Of a stretch of DNA of 64,000 bases, positions 22,146-32,646 are shown one piece after another. Under the pieces are notes generated by a model, which saw nothing but the letters and a program-made list of their open reading frames with translations, did no database searches and was not told the DNA's origin. Source of the DNA: Nephrocerus scutellatus (Eukaryota > Arthropoda > Insecta > Diptera > Pipunculidae); assembly GCA_947095585.1 (NCBI GenBank), contig OX352763.1, positions 104,449,908 through 104,513,907 on the forward strand, given 5' to 3'. A program made the translations under genes and the position numbers. How positions within the stretch are numbered: the first letter of the stretch is position 1; every line of letters begins with the position of its first letter.

Positions 22146-23755
22146 TTTTGTAGTCAATGTCCGAAGAAATTTACCCAAGGAACAATATTAAATCATCAAG
22201 CACAGGACGGGATGACTAATTGCTGATCTCCGCTATTCCGGCCATGACGTTTGAAGAGAAAACTCAACTGTATGCGCATATGAAATCGAAAAAATTGGAA
22301 TTTCCATAGCAGTGACAGAAATGGGGGAAACAATTTCTGCAACGAGCGCACCTAATGCACAACGAATTTAAATTCAAATGTGACATGTGGCCGATGTCTT
22401 TTAATCAGATAAGCATCCCCTTACTAGCGATAAGTTACGACCACCAGAACGATCGAAACGCATCATCAGTCAATTACATATCGTATTCACCAGCTTATTT
22501 CTATACAACACAACGCGGCAACGTATGCAGACATTTATTTATTTTCTTATTTGATTGTTATAATTATAATGCGATTGTATTTTTATTATTGCAGCCAAAA
22601 AAGAACAAAGCTACGTCAATTTGTTGCTGCTGCATCATCTGTTGCTAGTGGTAGTTGTGGTGGTAATTCTAGTAAATTAAAGCAAGCAATTACAATTGAA
22701 CTGCAAGCAAATAATAAAGTTAACATTGAATAATCCACAGAGTTATTACTACATTAATTCAATAAGGAATGAACTAACATATGCAACAACAGCAGCTTAT
22801 TAGTAACAACAAATGGCTGTCGGTCGTTATTATAAAGAAGATGACTTTTTTAAAGTGTTACTTATACCAACGGAAACAACTGGATCAAAATGTGTACAAT
22901 TTAACTCTAAAGACAACTAATCAACCGCCAAAAACAGCTGAAGCAGTTCTACAGCATCTAAAACATCAGAAATCAACACAAAAACAACAGTAGCAGAACT
23001 ATAGCATCTAAACAACACCAACAACAACAACAACATAAAAACAACAGCAGCTGCATCAACTGAGCATCTTAAACAACAACATAATCACAATAATCTTCTT
23101 AAATAAGACAACTTCAGCAATGAAAAATAACTTAAAGCAGATATCCAGGTATTCTTAGATAATAAGCTAATGTCTTCACTTTGAATACAATAAGAATTGC
23201 AAATTTATATGAAGTAGGGAAAAGGGGATAAATCATGCAAACTGGTTGCTTATGTTGCGTGTGTGCTCTTATAAGTGAGTAGTAGTATTGAACCACTGCA
23301 CTACAGTACAAAATTTATATTTTTATACATAAAACTTTATTATATATATTTTTTAAAAATTCTTATTTTCACCGTCCTCCGAACTTAACGACAGTTCTCA
23401 AGGTTTTTTTACATCTCTCTCGAAATATTCGTTTTTGTTGTTATTACCAATTTCATCGATTTAACTCATTAATATACGAATTGGCTTTACTATAATTATT
23501 ACCTACAACAAAGCGCGTGAAAGTATTTTTGAGTTCTGGCCTGTGGCCATGTACATAGTTAAACACAGCGAAAGAATTCGTTGTGATCCACTCTGAAATC
23601 ACACATAACTACAAAAAACAAACACACAAAACACAACTTACCGCTTCTTTTAACCGAATTGAGAGAAGTGGATGTCTCACAATGGATTATTAACACAAAT
23701 TGTCGCCAGTCTTATGCCTTCACGGCAAAACGAAAGAAACTAAAGAATTAGATTG
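22146..23755. other. AT-rich stretch with CAA/CAG-type runs
   Basis: Codon-like aac/caa/cag repeats at 22775-23070 make short Gln/Asn-rich frames on the plus strand, but none has a convincing start, stop or family match. 22360-22430 is a diverged copy of 21390-21470. The rest is unremarkable. Confidence 0.3.
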
Positions 23756-24138
23756 TAACGAGTTTCGCTCGGGTGACGCTCGCCGGTCACCCAGGGTTCA
23801 TGCGGTGGGTTGTTACAAATTAAAGATTGAGGTTTCGGTTCATACAATTTATTTATTCTATACTTAAAACTACTTATTATACCTTATTCTACGGTCGTTA
23901 TTTGGCCAACTAGTGGCGTCGGTCGGTATCGGTCGGTAGGTCGGTGTTACGAGAGGGGGTAACGGAGCGGAGGCGTGAACCTCAGCACGTGAGATATAGC
24001 GCTCTATATCTCGACGCTAAACTGGTGGGGGGGGGGGGGGGGGTATGAGTGGCGTGTCACTCGTACCGCTTTTGATGGACAACTAGCCTTATCGGAAGGC
24101 ACACGGGAGAAGCTTGATGACGACCAGGCTACCGAGTT
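23756..24138. other. less AT-rich leader of the 91-bp array
   Basis: Begins with a 61-bp block with inverted ends (TGTAACGAG at 23756, GTTGTTACA ending at 23816) and a hairpin cgggtgacgctcgccggtcaccc. It includes a G run at 24027-24044, a place where assemblies often err. It looks LTR-like, but no partner copy exists here. Confidence 0.35.
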
Positions 24139-24966
24139 GTGAAATTACGGTTAGTCACACAAGTGGCAGATATAGCAGTAGCGGCCCCGTCTAACGAGCG
24201 GCGTGCCCCTAGCGTTATCTCTGGACTTAGACGGTAAGTTTGAGTCAAACAAGTTGGGAGATGAGACAGTAGTGGCCCCGTCTAACGAGCGGCGTGCCCC
24301 TAGTGTTTCCTTCCAACTCGGACGGTAAGTTTGAGTCAAACAAGTCGGGAGATGAGACAGTAGTGGCCCCGTCTAACGAGCGGCGTGCCCCTAGTGTTTC
24401 CCTCTAACTCGGACGGTAAGTTTGAGTCAAACAAGTTGGGAGATGAGACAGTAGTGGCCCCGTCTAACGAGCGGCGTGTCCCTAGTGTTTCCCTCTAACT
24501 CGGACGGTAAGTTTGAGTCAAACAAGTTGGGAGATGAGACAGTAGTGGCCCCGTCTAACGAGCGGCGTGCCCCTAGTGTTTCCCTCCAACTCGGACGGTA
24601 AGTTTGAGTCAAACAAGTTGGGAGATGAGACAGTAGTGGCCCCGTCTAACGAGCGGCGTGCCCCTAGTGTTTCCCTCCAACTCGGACGGTAAGTTTGAGT
24701 CAAACAAGTTGGGAGATGAGACAGTAGTGGCCCCGTCTAACGAGCGGCGTGCCCCTAGTGTTTCCTTCCAACTCGGACGGTAAGTTTGAGTCAAACAAGT
24801 TGGGAGATGAGACAGTAGTGGCCCCGTCTAACGAGCGGCGTGCCCCTAGTGTTTCCCTCTAACTCGGACGGTAAGTTTGAGTCAAACAAGTTGGGAGGCG
24901 AGACAGTAGTGGCCCCGTCTAACGAGCGGCGTGCCCCTAGTGTTTCCTTCCAACTCGGACGGTAAC
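24139..24966. repeat. 91-bp tandem array, about nine copies
   Basis: The unit contains cggtaagtttgagtcaaac at 24232, 24323, 24414, 24505, 24596, 24687, 24778 and 24869, giving a 91-base period. The first unit is the most diverged and the last lacks the gtaagtttg part. Internal units differ at only a few sites (ccctcta/ccttcca, aagtt/aagtc). Minus-strand frames of 61 codons arise in each unit because the unit happens to be open. 91 is not a multiple of three, so they are not a repeated protein. Confidence 0.95.
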
Positions 24967-25149
24967 GCACTGGAAGAGTGACGGAATTTATCGGACAGAA
25001 TTGTCCCTGGTGCTCTCGGTGAAGAGTGCAGAAATTGGAACAGAGTTCCTTGTGGTGCGAATAAATGGCCTTGGCAATAAACTTCGGTCAGGGTTACTCC
25101 ACCACGACTTCAGTGGTTCGTGGCGGTCTTGATACGATTGTATTTTTGA

Positions 25150-25650
25150 TGACCGATGGGGAATTATATTGGCGCTGATTTCGGAAAATATAATTTGTTG
25201 CTATTATATTATGATACCATTCTCCCCTTCGTTTTGTCAAAAAAAAAACAAATGCCCGACCTCACCCTTGAACCTGTGATTTGGTGTTCGGTCGGTATCT
25301 TGGCTGGAGACTTATCCGTGGCGCTAATATCGGATATATTTTTGACCGAGCGATTGGTGTACATGGACCTTGCTGTTTGCGAGGTTTTTATGAAAAAAAT
25401 GTTTTCCCTCGCCTGGGATTTGATCTCGGGCATGTTGACTTTCCGGCCAATCGCTCATGCTATGTGCTATTGGGTCCGATGTTGTAGGCGACGGCAATAT
25501 GCCTTTATAGAAATTAATTCGAAAATTAATTTCTATGAAAAAAAGTTTTGCTCGTACGGGGATTTGAACCCACGTACCTTGGATCGGCGGTTTGGAGTAT
25601 CTCCATGGCGCTACTAAGCTCCATGGCGCTACTAAGCTCCATGTCAGATG
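25150..25650 (-). mobile_element. cluster of tRNA-like SINE copies
   Basis: Minus strand, right to left. Copy 1 (25515-25640) has a B box GGTTCAAATCCCCGT (25555-25572) and a tail AAAACTTTTTTTCATAGAAATTAATTTTCG. Copy 2 (25385-25470) has GAGATCAAATCCCAGGCGAGGG and the same tail start (AAAACATTTTTTTCATA). A weaker third (25225-25285) has a TTCAAGG...A-run layout. Beside copy 1, an 18-bp block ctccatggcgctactaag is duplicated in tandem (25602-25637). The B boxes and shared tails argue for SINEs, not functional tRNA genes. Confidence 0.6.
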
Positions 25651-26239
25651 TAGTGCTAAACTTGTATAATAGCGTAGTATGTTAATCGTATGGTTTACCA
25701 TACGATTCCCCTCTTACTTGGTGGGGGGGGGGGGGTTTGTAATAAGGGTTTTGTTTCTTATGTCTTGTCCTTACTGTCGTTAATGGTTTTGTTAAAAATA
25801 GTAGTGCTTATATAAATATGTACAAGAAAATATGCTTAATTGTTACATTGTGTACAATCGGAATGCATTGGAATTAAATTTGTGTGAATATCATTTTGAC
25901 TAATTATTAATTGATTTGATTATTTATGTGCTAACATAGGGAAAAAAATTGTAATAGAAAGTAGTTTTTATTGATCTCTTGGGTGTGGTCGCTTTTTATT
26001 ATTAATGGGATGACCTTTATTTTAGGCGCCAATCACCTCCTGAGATGAAATACAATTTATAATACTATTATGTGTGCAAACTTATATCTAATTTGGGTCG
26101 ATTTTTTTTTTTTTTTTTTTTTTTTTTGGTAATTTTTTTTCGGTTATTTTAATTTTTTTTTTTTTCCATTATTCTTTTTTTTTTCATTTCATTTCATATT
26201 TTTTTTTTTTTTTTTTTTTTTTTTTATTTAGTTTTAATT
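25651..26239. other. AT-rich stretch with homopolymer runs
   Basis: G run at 25723-25735 and T runs at 26102-26127 and 26202-26225. A TGGCGCCTAAAATAAAGG string (minus strand, 26016-26033) resembles the one at 1820-1833 in element A, so this may be the 3' non-coding part of a related minus-strand element that also owns the frame at 26240-26493. Confidence 0.35.
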
Positions 26240-26493
26240 TTAATTTTTGTGTCCGTGCGGTGGGCTGAGGGTCAGCGTGTGGTTACTTTCCAGGGACGTC
26301 AGGTGGACAATTCCTGGGTGGTGTCTGACGCCGGCTACCTTTCCTTTAGTGGTCCACAACTTAAATTTCCGGGATGGTCGTGGGTTGGTCAGACACATTA
26401 TGGCCGCAATCTCCTCCGGTGTCATAGTGCCTCCCACGACCCGATATCCTTCGAAGGTGCGGATTGGTTCGACGGTAGCGATGGTGATAGCAG
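26240..26493 (-). pseudogene. 3' end of an unidentified ORF, cut by an LTR
   Basis: The minus-strand frame is open from the LTR edge at 26493 to a stop at 26240: about 84 codons including TIATVEPIRTFEGYRVVGG and MTPEEIAAIMCLTN. It is basic, with no membrane segment, and unlike the AT-rich DNA around it, so it is probably the C-terminus of a retroelement protein. The upstream part is not present on the far side of the inserted element. I do not recognise the family. Confidence 0.4.
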
Positions 26494-27392
26494 TGTTGTG
26501 TTTTATTTAATGGATATTGTTGTCTAACCTTAATGGTTTTGTTTTATTAACAATAATACTATTATTACTATTATTATTATTTGATTGGTAAAGTGTTCTT
26601 TATCAATTGTATATGCTAAACATATATGCATATACAAAGAGTACTGAAATGTATAGTTTAAACAAAATACTATTTTAATGCTGAATTATGGCAGGGTCGC
26701 CATATAATAAAAAAGTGTGTCTGGTATTACTGCACTGTAAAGTATGGCATGACCATGTAATAAATGTATATTGTATAACTGTATTTAATTATTGTGTTTA
26801 GTGTAGGACAACTAGCATGATGCTGTTAGTCTTCGCACTTTGGACTTAGTCCATGCGAAGCGATGTCAATGAGAGAAAAATGAGAAGACGTGTGGCTGTC
26901 TAGTTTCAAATTAACTCTGTTTTATTTTGTAAAAATCTTCTCCTTTTATACAATTTCTTACAGCTAAAAATATAATTATATATATATAAATTACATCGGC
27001 ATCGATGCACATGAAATATCTTACATAATGTGTTAGAGTAGGGCACAATGCAAATGCCATACTTCTTCTATATGAGTTAGGTTGTCGCCTATGAACTGTC
27101 TGTGTCGTTATCTACCGATCACTTGCAGTTTGTTATCTTAGGCGACTTGTGTAATTTATTTTGGTCTAATTATAGATGCGATGCGTGGGAATGCATCTTT
27201 GTTGTGTGACTATACACTTGTGTGTATGCCTCAGTATATTGTATACGGGAGGTTACTAGATAACAATTCCTCCCTTCTTTAGATAGGAAAATTATGCTTA
27301 TGTTCGTGAAAATATAAGTGATGCGTGTGAACTGCATTTCATTATTTGATTATTCTTTGTATTTAATAATTTAGGGAGATTTTTATGTAACA
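26494..27392 (-). repeat. 3' LTR of the errantivirus-type element
   Basis: 899 bp with TGTT...AACA ends, matching 35967-36866 at about 99%. On the minus strand it starts TGTTACATAAAAATCTCCC and ends ...CACAACA. It includes an internal copy of the PPT and LTR boundary (27262-27284), 127 bp inside the LTR. Confidence 0.93.
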
Positions 27393-27393
27393 A

Positions 27394-27407
27394 TTCCTCC
27401 CTTCTTT
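27394..27407 (-). other. polypurine tract
   Basis: AAAGAAGGGAGGAA on the minus strand directly before the LTR start. The same tract recurs inside both LTRs (27267-27280 and 36741-36754). Confidence 0.85.
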
Positions 27408-27479
27408 AGATAAGAGGATTATTCTTGGAAGAGGAATAATTCTCAAGGTTTTAGATTATTAATTTTTTAACAAATAAGT

Positions 27480-27827
27480 TATTGTTTTTTTTTTTTTTTT
27501 TTTTTTTTTTATAGGTTATTTAAACGATATATGCAAGATATATGTCTTCTGTCTTTGTTTTTATCTATTTAATTAATGTGGGCGGTATTGGTGTCCTAGT
27601 TTGTAACTTTTTTTTTTTATTGAGACAGGTATTTAAATTTGAATCAGTTTTTTTTTTTTTGACTTTTTTGTTAATTTAAACGCATCTAGTAATGCTATTT
27701 TTTGGTTTTGTTTGTTTTTTACGATATATGTTAAATATATGTCTTCTGTCTTTGTTGTTTTAATTTTATTACAGGCGATATTGTTATCCTCTTTGGGTAC
27801 CGCTTTTTTCTGTATTTGTTCATTTGC

Positions 27828-27858
<31 letters not shown>

Positions 27859-27903
27859 ACAGGTAACTTTGATTTAATTCAGTTTTGTTTTTAAAATCTA
27901 GTA

Positions 27904-27935
<32 letters not shown>

Positions 27936-28075
27936 TTAAATACTAACGATATATGCAATATGTATATTTTTTTTTTGTTTATAAGAATATTTAATAATAT
28001 GTACCTATTAACATTTATTAGGAAAATTGTTTTTTTTTTTTTTTTTTTTTTTTGTTTTTATTTGAGATTATTTTT
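27480..28075 (-). repeat. about 200-bp imperfect tandem repeats with long T runs, 3' non-coding
   Basis: Three starts of acgatatatg... (27524, 27719, 27943), the first two followed by atatatgtcttctgtctttg, a gcg(g)tatt block and, after a T run, gagacaggta. The units lie between env and the purine tract. T runs of 20-30 bases (27486, 27832, 27905, 28030) are A runs on the element's sense strand. Confidence 0.75.
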
Positions 28076-28135
28076 TACTAAAACAATATTTTGACATAAT
28101 CTTGCTATATTAAAACTTACATTATTTATTAATAT

Positions 28136-29323
28136 TTACCCTACTAAACGTATTGAGGCAGTTTTTGACAGTGTCGGTGATTGAGATAGTTGGCTTTTAG
28201 GTTTGCTATCCAAATGATCAAGACGTAAAGGTGAGATTTCACGAAGCTCCGAAATATTGGGAGAGATTTCTATAGTTTGCATTTCTACATCTTCTGCAAG
28301 CGTTATCTTACCCTGCAGGTTTTTAAGAAGTATGGGGAAAATTTTAACCACAAAATATGCGATTAGCCCTATTATTAACAGACTGGATATAGAGAAAGAG
28401 GCCAAGGACAAGGTGTGGTGATTAATAGATTTTTGATCCTTGTTTAGTTGCTCTAGCTTATTATTGATTTCTTCCAGTGATTGAGTGCTTTTATGTATGA
28501 CAACATTCGTATCAGTGTTTGTAATTAGTTGTATTGGGGTGGAATGTGAAATATTGGAAATAAGTTTCGTAAGGTTAAGTTGGAATAGTTCGTCATTAAC
28601 AATGTGAAAATATGGTGGTTGTATGATCGTTGACGGAGGCATTGCGTCTCCCTGATAATAAATTGTATGATCTTGAATTTCTACTTGGCAAGGATGGTTT
28701 ATTGTGAGGGTACCTTGACCGATTAATTTAGGTGTTAATAAGCTCCTTAAACAGAGTATACGTATTATGGTTGGTTTGGTAACCGAATATAGCCAAGTGT
28801 TAGGTCTAGTCATTTTAATGAACGAATCTTGTGAGGGGACTTGAATTCGGTAGTGACATTGAGTACTATCATTTAGTGGGTTGAAAAATATTTTAACTAC
28901 GCACTCTTTGGTGGCCGTTGCACGCGTTATGGGACTTTCGAGTTTTCCTATGTAAGTGGTTGTGTTTAGACCATGCGTGATTTTAACAAAATTTTGGACA
29001 TCACCGGGATGGAGTAGAATAAACTCTTGAGTTTCAGTTTGAGCAGATAAGTGGGAATATTTGATATCAGGTACTAGGGAGTGTCCTGCCGAAACGTGTA
29101 TTGGGAAACAAAGAATTTTAAAAATTTGCATCTTGGGTAATGCGAATATTGGTAGGGTTATTTTCACTACTAGCTTTTCTTGTAACAGATGGGATTTTAC
29201 CTCAGCCGTTTGATATAAAATTGGCAAACAGTTTTTACATATTGGGTTTGACTTCTTGTAAATAGTCGAAAGGGTATTTGGAGAAACTATTAAGGGGTGT
29301 ATTTGATTATTTCTACATGCCAA
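28136..29323 (-). pseudogene. env: env, second part (membrane-anchored portion)
   Basis: A 395-codon frame continuing the envelope protein of the element after a frame break. It has many cysteines and N-glycosylation sites (e.g. NISH, NLTK), a heptad-like stretch (QSLEEINNKLEQLNKDQKS) and one strong membrane segment near residues 310-335 (ISSLLIIGLIAYFVVKIF), followed by a charged cytoplasmic tail of about 60 residues. This is the layout of the insect retroelement/baculovirus F-type fusion protein. The Met at its start is unlikely to be a real start, because the family protein is continuous with the frame that ends at 29331. Confidence 0.8.
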
Positions 29324-29330
29324 TATGATA

Positions 29331-30035
29331 TCAATTAATGTACTTTGCCGTGACTCTATTTCGAAAACTTGTAATAAATAGTATACTTGTTACTATTTCC
29401 TGTCTTAGTTGTATTCTAGTGAAATTTTCGGTGAGTTGTAACATCTCGTTTATCTGATAGCCAATGTTTTGCTGTCTATCCATTAGGGTTTTCAATGGTT
29501 TTTGGATTTTTTGAAGGGTGGTACTGACTACATTGATTTGCTGTTTGTCCAATTCGACTAGTTTTTTCTCATTGGTTTGTATTTCATCTAATTTACTGTA
29601 AATTTCCTGTTCATTATCGTTATCCATTGTACCAAAAAGGTAGTGGAACATTTTTCCTATACCGTTGAAAAGGGACCTTGCTTGCCTAGATTTTGGCAGA
29701 AGTTCGTGGATTACCTTTGTTCGACTTTTAATGGTTTCTATAGCGGCATGAATGTGCCGTTGTTGTAGTTGACAATTTCCTTTGTTGGTATTATTGTCAT
29801 TATTGCAAAGTTGGTTTACCAGATGTTCTGCATATTCAGCCAAAATTGTTTGGTTTCCTAATTCCGATAGATCTATCTCGGTGAGGATGGTCCAGGTGTT
29901 GTGATAGATCCATAGTTCGCCTAAACCTTCGAACACCACGCCAGTGTTGTTAAGAGGGGTTATTCTGTATGGTTGCTCAGAAGATTCTCCAATGGGAAAG
30001 ATAGTTAATATACATAGAAACAACAACTCCATCAT
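29331..30035 (-). pseudogene. env: env, first part (signal peptide, cleavage site, fusion region)
   Basis: A 234-codon frame. Residues 1-16 are a hydrophobic signal (MELLFLCILTIFPIG). A furin-type site RQAR lies at about 117-120, followed by a fusion-peptide-like stretch (SLFNGIGKMFHYLFG) and a coiled-coil region (EIYSKLDEIQTNEKKL...). The frame terminates at 29331, and the rest of Env follows in another frame, so the protein is interrupted. Env in this group comes from a spliced RNA; the start ATG lies 68 bases past the pol stop. The role is membrane fusion or entry in family members; this copy could not make the whole protein. Confidence 0.82.
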
Positions 30036-30102
30036 GAACTATAGGGAAAGAATAAAATAAGTAACCTAATTTTAATGTTACGAATATTGTAGTGGGGTTA
30101 TG

Positions 30103-32646
30103 TTATTCATAGTAAGGCTTTAGACGGTTGTTATGTACTACTATTTGTTTTTTACCTAACTTGATAGTTGTGTTAACGGGTCCTTTAACTGCCGTAACAG
30201 AATAAGGTCCCCTCCATATAGGTGCTAATTTGCCCTTACGATTTTCGCTTTTAATGAGCACCTTATCTCCTACATGAAAAGTATGTGGTCTTACCATTTT
30301 ATCATAATAACCTTTTGACCTATGTTTGCTGGCTAGTAAATTACGTTTCGCTATTGAATATGTTTTTTGAAGTTTATACCTCAACATGTGGTAATAACTC
30401 TCGTGGTTATAAAGAGGTTCGGGTTCTCGTTTTAAGTTAGATGGTATCTCAGGTGAGAAACCATAAAGGCAATCCATTGGTGTTAATTTAGTGCTGTCAT
30501 GAACACTATTATTGTATACAAATGCGGCCGTTCTTAGATATTGATCCCAGGATTTAGGATTTTCGTCGACTATAGTACGTATGTATTCTACCAGTGGCCG
30601 ATGAGCTCGTTCCAAAGCTCCATTTGACTGTGGGTGGTACGCTGATGTTTGCAATTTCTTTATTTTTAACAATTTACACAGCCCTTTAAAAAGGTCACTA
30701 AGAAAATTTGTCCCCTGGTCTGTTACTATCTTCTTGGGAATACCGTACCGTGTAATTATTTGGTCGAAGACTACTTGAGCTACTGTATGAGCCTCTGCAT
30801 TTGGTATGGCATAACAATCAAAGAATTTTGTTAGATTATCCTGGAAAGTTAATATGTACAGGTTTTCGGAAAAAGATTGCTCCAAAGGTCCTACGATATC
30901 TAGATACACTTTATCAAAAGGTTTTTCGGCGATATCTGTGATGACCATTGGCATTCGGAAAGAAGGTGTCGCCTTCAAGGTTTGACATTTTTTACATCGT
31001 TTAATATATTTCTTAATATCTTTGAGCATGTGTCGCCACCAATACTTTTTACGAATTCTTTTGTATGTTTTTATCACTCCCTGATGACCACCGAAAGGGG
31101 AGTCATGATAATCTTTTAATATTGTTTTAATTTCCTCGGGTTTAGTAATTTCCTCTATATTGGTTTTACTATTAATTTGTATTTCAGTTTGTGATTGACT
31201 TTCTAAACTGTCCGGGAGTTCTTTAATTATTTCTTTTTCGAATCCTTTTACTGATAGTTTTTCCTCACTTGCTGATTTGGGATTCTGGGCTTGTAATCTT
31301 GTAACAGCATTACATTGAAAAGCGTCTTTAGACTCATTCTCGAATTGTTTGTTTTCGAGTGTTGCCGTTGGTGTGTTCTTTTGTACACTCTCCTGTGGAA
31401 TTCTACTGAGAGCGTCGGTATTGGTATTGAATTTGCCTGGCTTGTACTCAATTCTATAATCAAATTCCGACAACTTGTGGTGGAAACGTACGAGTCGAGT
31501 TGTAGGGTCTTTGACATTAAAAATTCCTTTTAACGGCTTGTGATCAGTGTAGACAGTAAACTGTCGCCCCTGGAGGTAACATCGAAAATTTTTGGTAGCC
31601 CAAACAATGGCTAACAATTCCTTTTCTATTGTTGAGTAATTGCGTTCGGCTTTATTCAGAGTACGACTAGCGTAAGCAATGGGTTGGTCTTTGCCAACGT
31701 CTCCTTGTGAAAGTACAGCTCCGATTGCTTCGCCGCTTGCGTCAGTGGTGAGGTTAAAAGGTTGGGTAAAATCGGGATAAATCAGAAGAGGAGGTGAGAC
31801 TAAACGTTGTTTGATTTGATGGAATGCGTATTGACATTTTTCTGTCCATGTAAACTTTACGTCTTTGCGGAGGAGATTGGTCAGTGGTCGCACTATTTTA
31901 GAAAACTGTGGGATAAATTTACGGTAGTAATTAGCAAGCCCCAAAAAAGACTGTACTTGTCTTATCGTTCGTGGAACAGGAAAGTTTTGAACGCAGGCTG
32001 TCTTGCTGGGGTCTGGAAGTGCTCCTTTTTCTGTGCATATATGTCCCAAATAAACGACTTCCTTTTGCAGGAACTTGCACTTTTCCGGCTGCAATTTGAG
32101 ATTATGTTCTCTTAATCTATCGAAAACCTTTTTTAGTTTGCTATTGTGATCGTTAAGATTTTTGCCGTAGATGACTATATCATCCAGATATACTAAACAT
32201 TCAAGTCCTTGTAGACCAGTAAGAACATAGTTCATCAGCCTTTGAAAGGTAGCTGGAGCTCCCTTTAGTCCAAACGGCATGCGTGTGAACTCATAATGTC
32301 CGTAATTAGTGCTAAAAGCTGTTTTGGGACGATCTTTAACATCCATTAAAACTTGGTGATAGCCGCTGGCAAGATCGAGCGTAGAAAAGTAACGGGAATG
32401 ACCGAGCTGGTCTAGAATATCCTCTATTCGAGGTAGGGGATAAGCATCGCCAATTGTTTTTTCGTTGAGCTTACGAAAATCGACCACCACTCTCCACCTT
32501 CTTTCACCATCTGGGCCGGCCTTTTTGGGAACTACGAGAAGGGGTGAGTTCCACGGGCTTTTACTAGGTTGGACTATGTCATTTTCAAGCATTTCCCTTA
32601 GTTGATCATTGATAACTTGTTTCTGTATCTCGGGAAGTCGATACAT
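30103..32646 (-). CDS. pol: pol, RT-RNase H-integrase part
   Basis: 847 codons without a stop. RT: LDLASGYH (D91), YLDD at 153-156, RMPFGLKGAPATFQ. RNase H: TDASGEAIGAVLS (301 on), RNYSTIEKELLAIVW, YTDHKPL. Integrase: zinc HHCC residues near 514, 521, 551 and 554, core acids in YLDIVGP (D583), TDQGTNF (D643) and SNGALERAH (E679). The Met start is only a frame artefact: RT is complete, but its usual upstream link lies in the 32598-34202 frame, one base away. All catalytic residues are present, so the enzymes would be active if translated; expression depends on a -1 shift at the A6 run near 32640 or on that being an indel. Confidence 0.92.
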   Translation of the reverse strand: MYRLPEIQKQVINDQLREMLENDIVQPSKSPWNSPLLVVPKKAGPDGERRWRVVVDFRKLNEKTIGDAYPLPRIEDILDQLGHSRYFSTLDLASGYHQVLMDVKDRPKTAFSTNYGHYEFTRMPFGLKGAPATFQRLMNYVLTGLQGLECLVYLDDIVIYGKNLNDHNSKLKKVFDRLREHNLKLQPEKCKFLQKEVVYLGHICTEKGALPDPSKTACVQNFPVPRTIRQVQSFLGLANYYRKFIPQFSKIVRPLTNLLRKDVKFTWTEKCQYAFHQIKQRLVSPPLLIYPDFTQPFNLTTDASGEAIGAVLSQGDVGKDQPIAYASRTLNKAERNYSTIEKELLAIVWATKNFRCYLQGRQFTVYTDHKPLKGIFNVKDPTTRLVRFHHKLSEFDYRIEYKPGKFNTNTDALSRIPQESVQKNTPTATLENKQFENESKDAFQCNAVTRLQAQNPKSASEEKLSVKGFEKEIIKELPDSLESQSQTEIQINSKTNIEEITKPEEIKTILKDYHDSPFGGHQGVIKTYKRIRKKYWWRHMLKDIKKYIKRCKKCQTLKATPSFRMPMVITDIAEKPFDKVYLDIVGPLEQSFSENLYILTFQDNLTKFFDCYAIPNAEAHTVAQVVFDQIITRYGIPKKIVTDQGTNFLSDLFKGLCKLLKIKKLQTSAYHPQSNGALERAHRPLVEYIRTIVDENPKSWDQYLRTAAFVYNNSVHDSTKLTPMDCLYGFSPEIPSNLKREPEPLYNHESYYHMLRYKLQKTYSIAKRNLLASKHRSKGYYDKMVRPHTFHVGDKVLIKSENRKGKLAPIWRGPYSVTAVKGPVNTTIKLGKKQIVVHNNRLKPYYE

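Noticed and set aside
24027..24044. G run as a quadruplex regulatory element
   Set aside because: A single homopolymer, prone to sequencing error, with no repeated G-tracts nearby and no gene to regulate.
24139..24966. 91-bp repeats as a CRISPR array or a repeated protein
   Set aside because: Units are contiguous, without unique spacers, the context is eukaryotic, and 91 is not divisible by three, so the 61-codon frames do not join.
25515..25640. functional tRNA gene on the minus strand
   Set aside because: B box is good, but no cloverleaf can be drawn, the A box is poor, and related copies with shared tails lie beside it; a SINE fits better.
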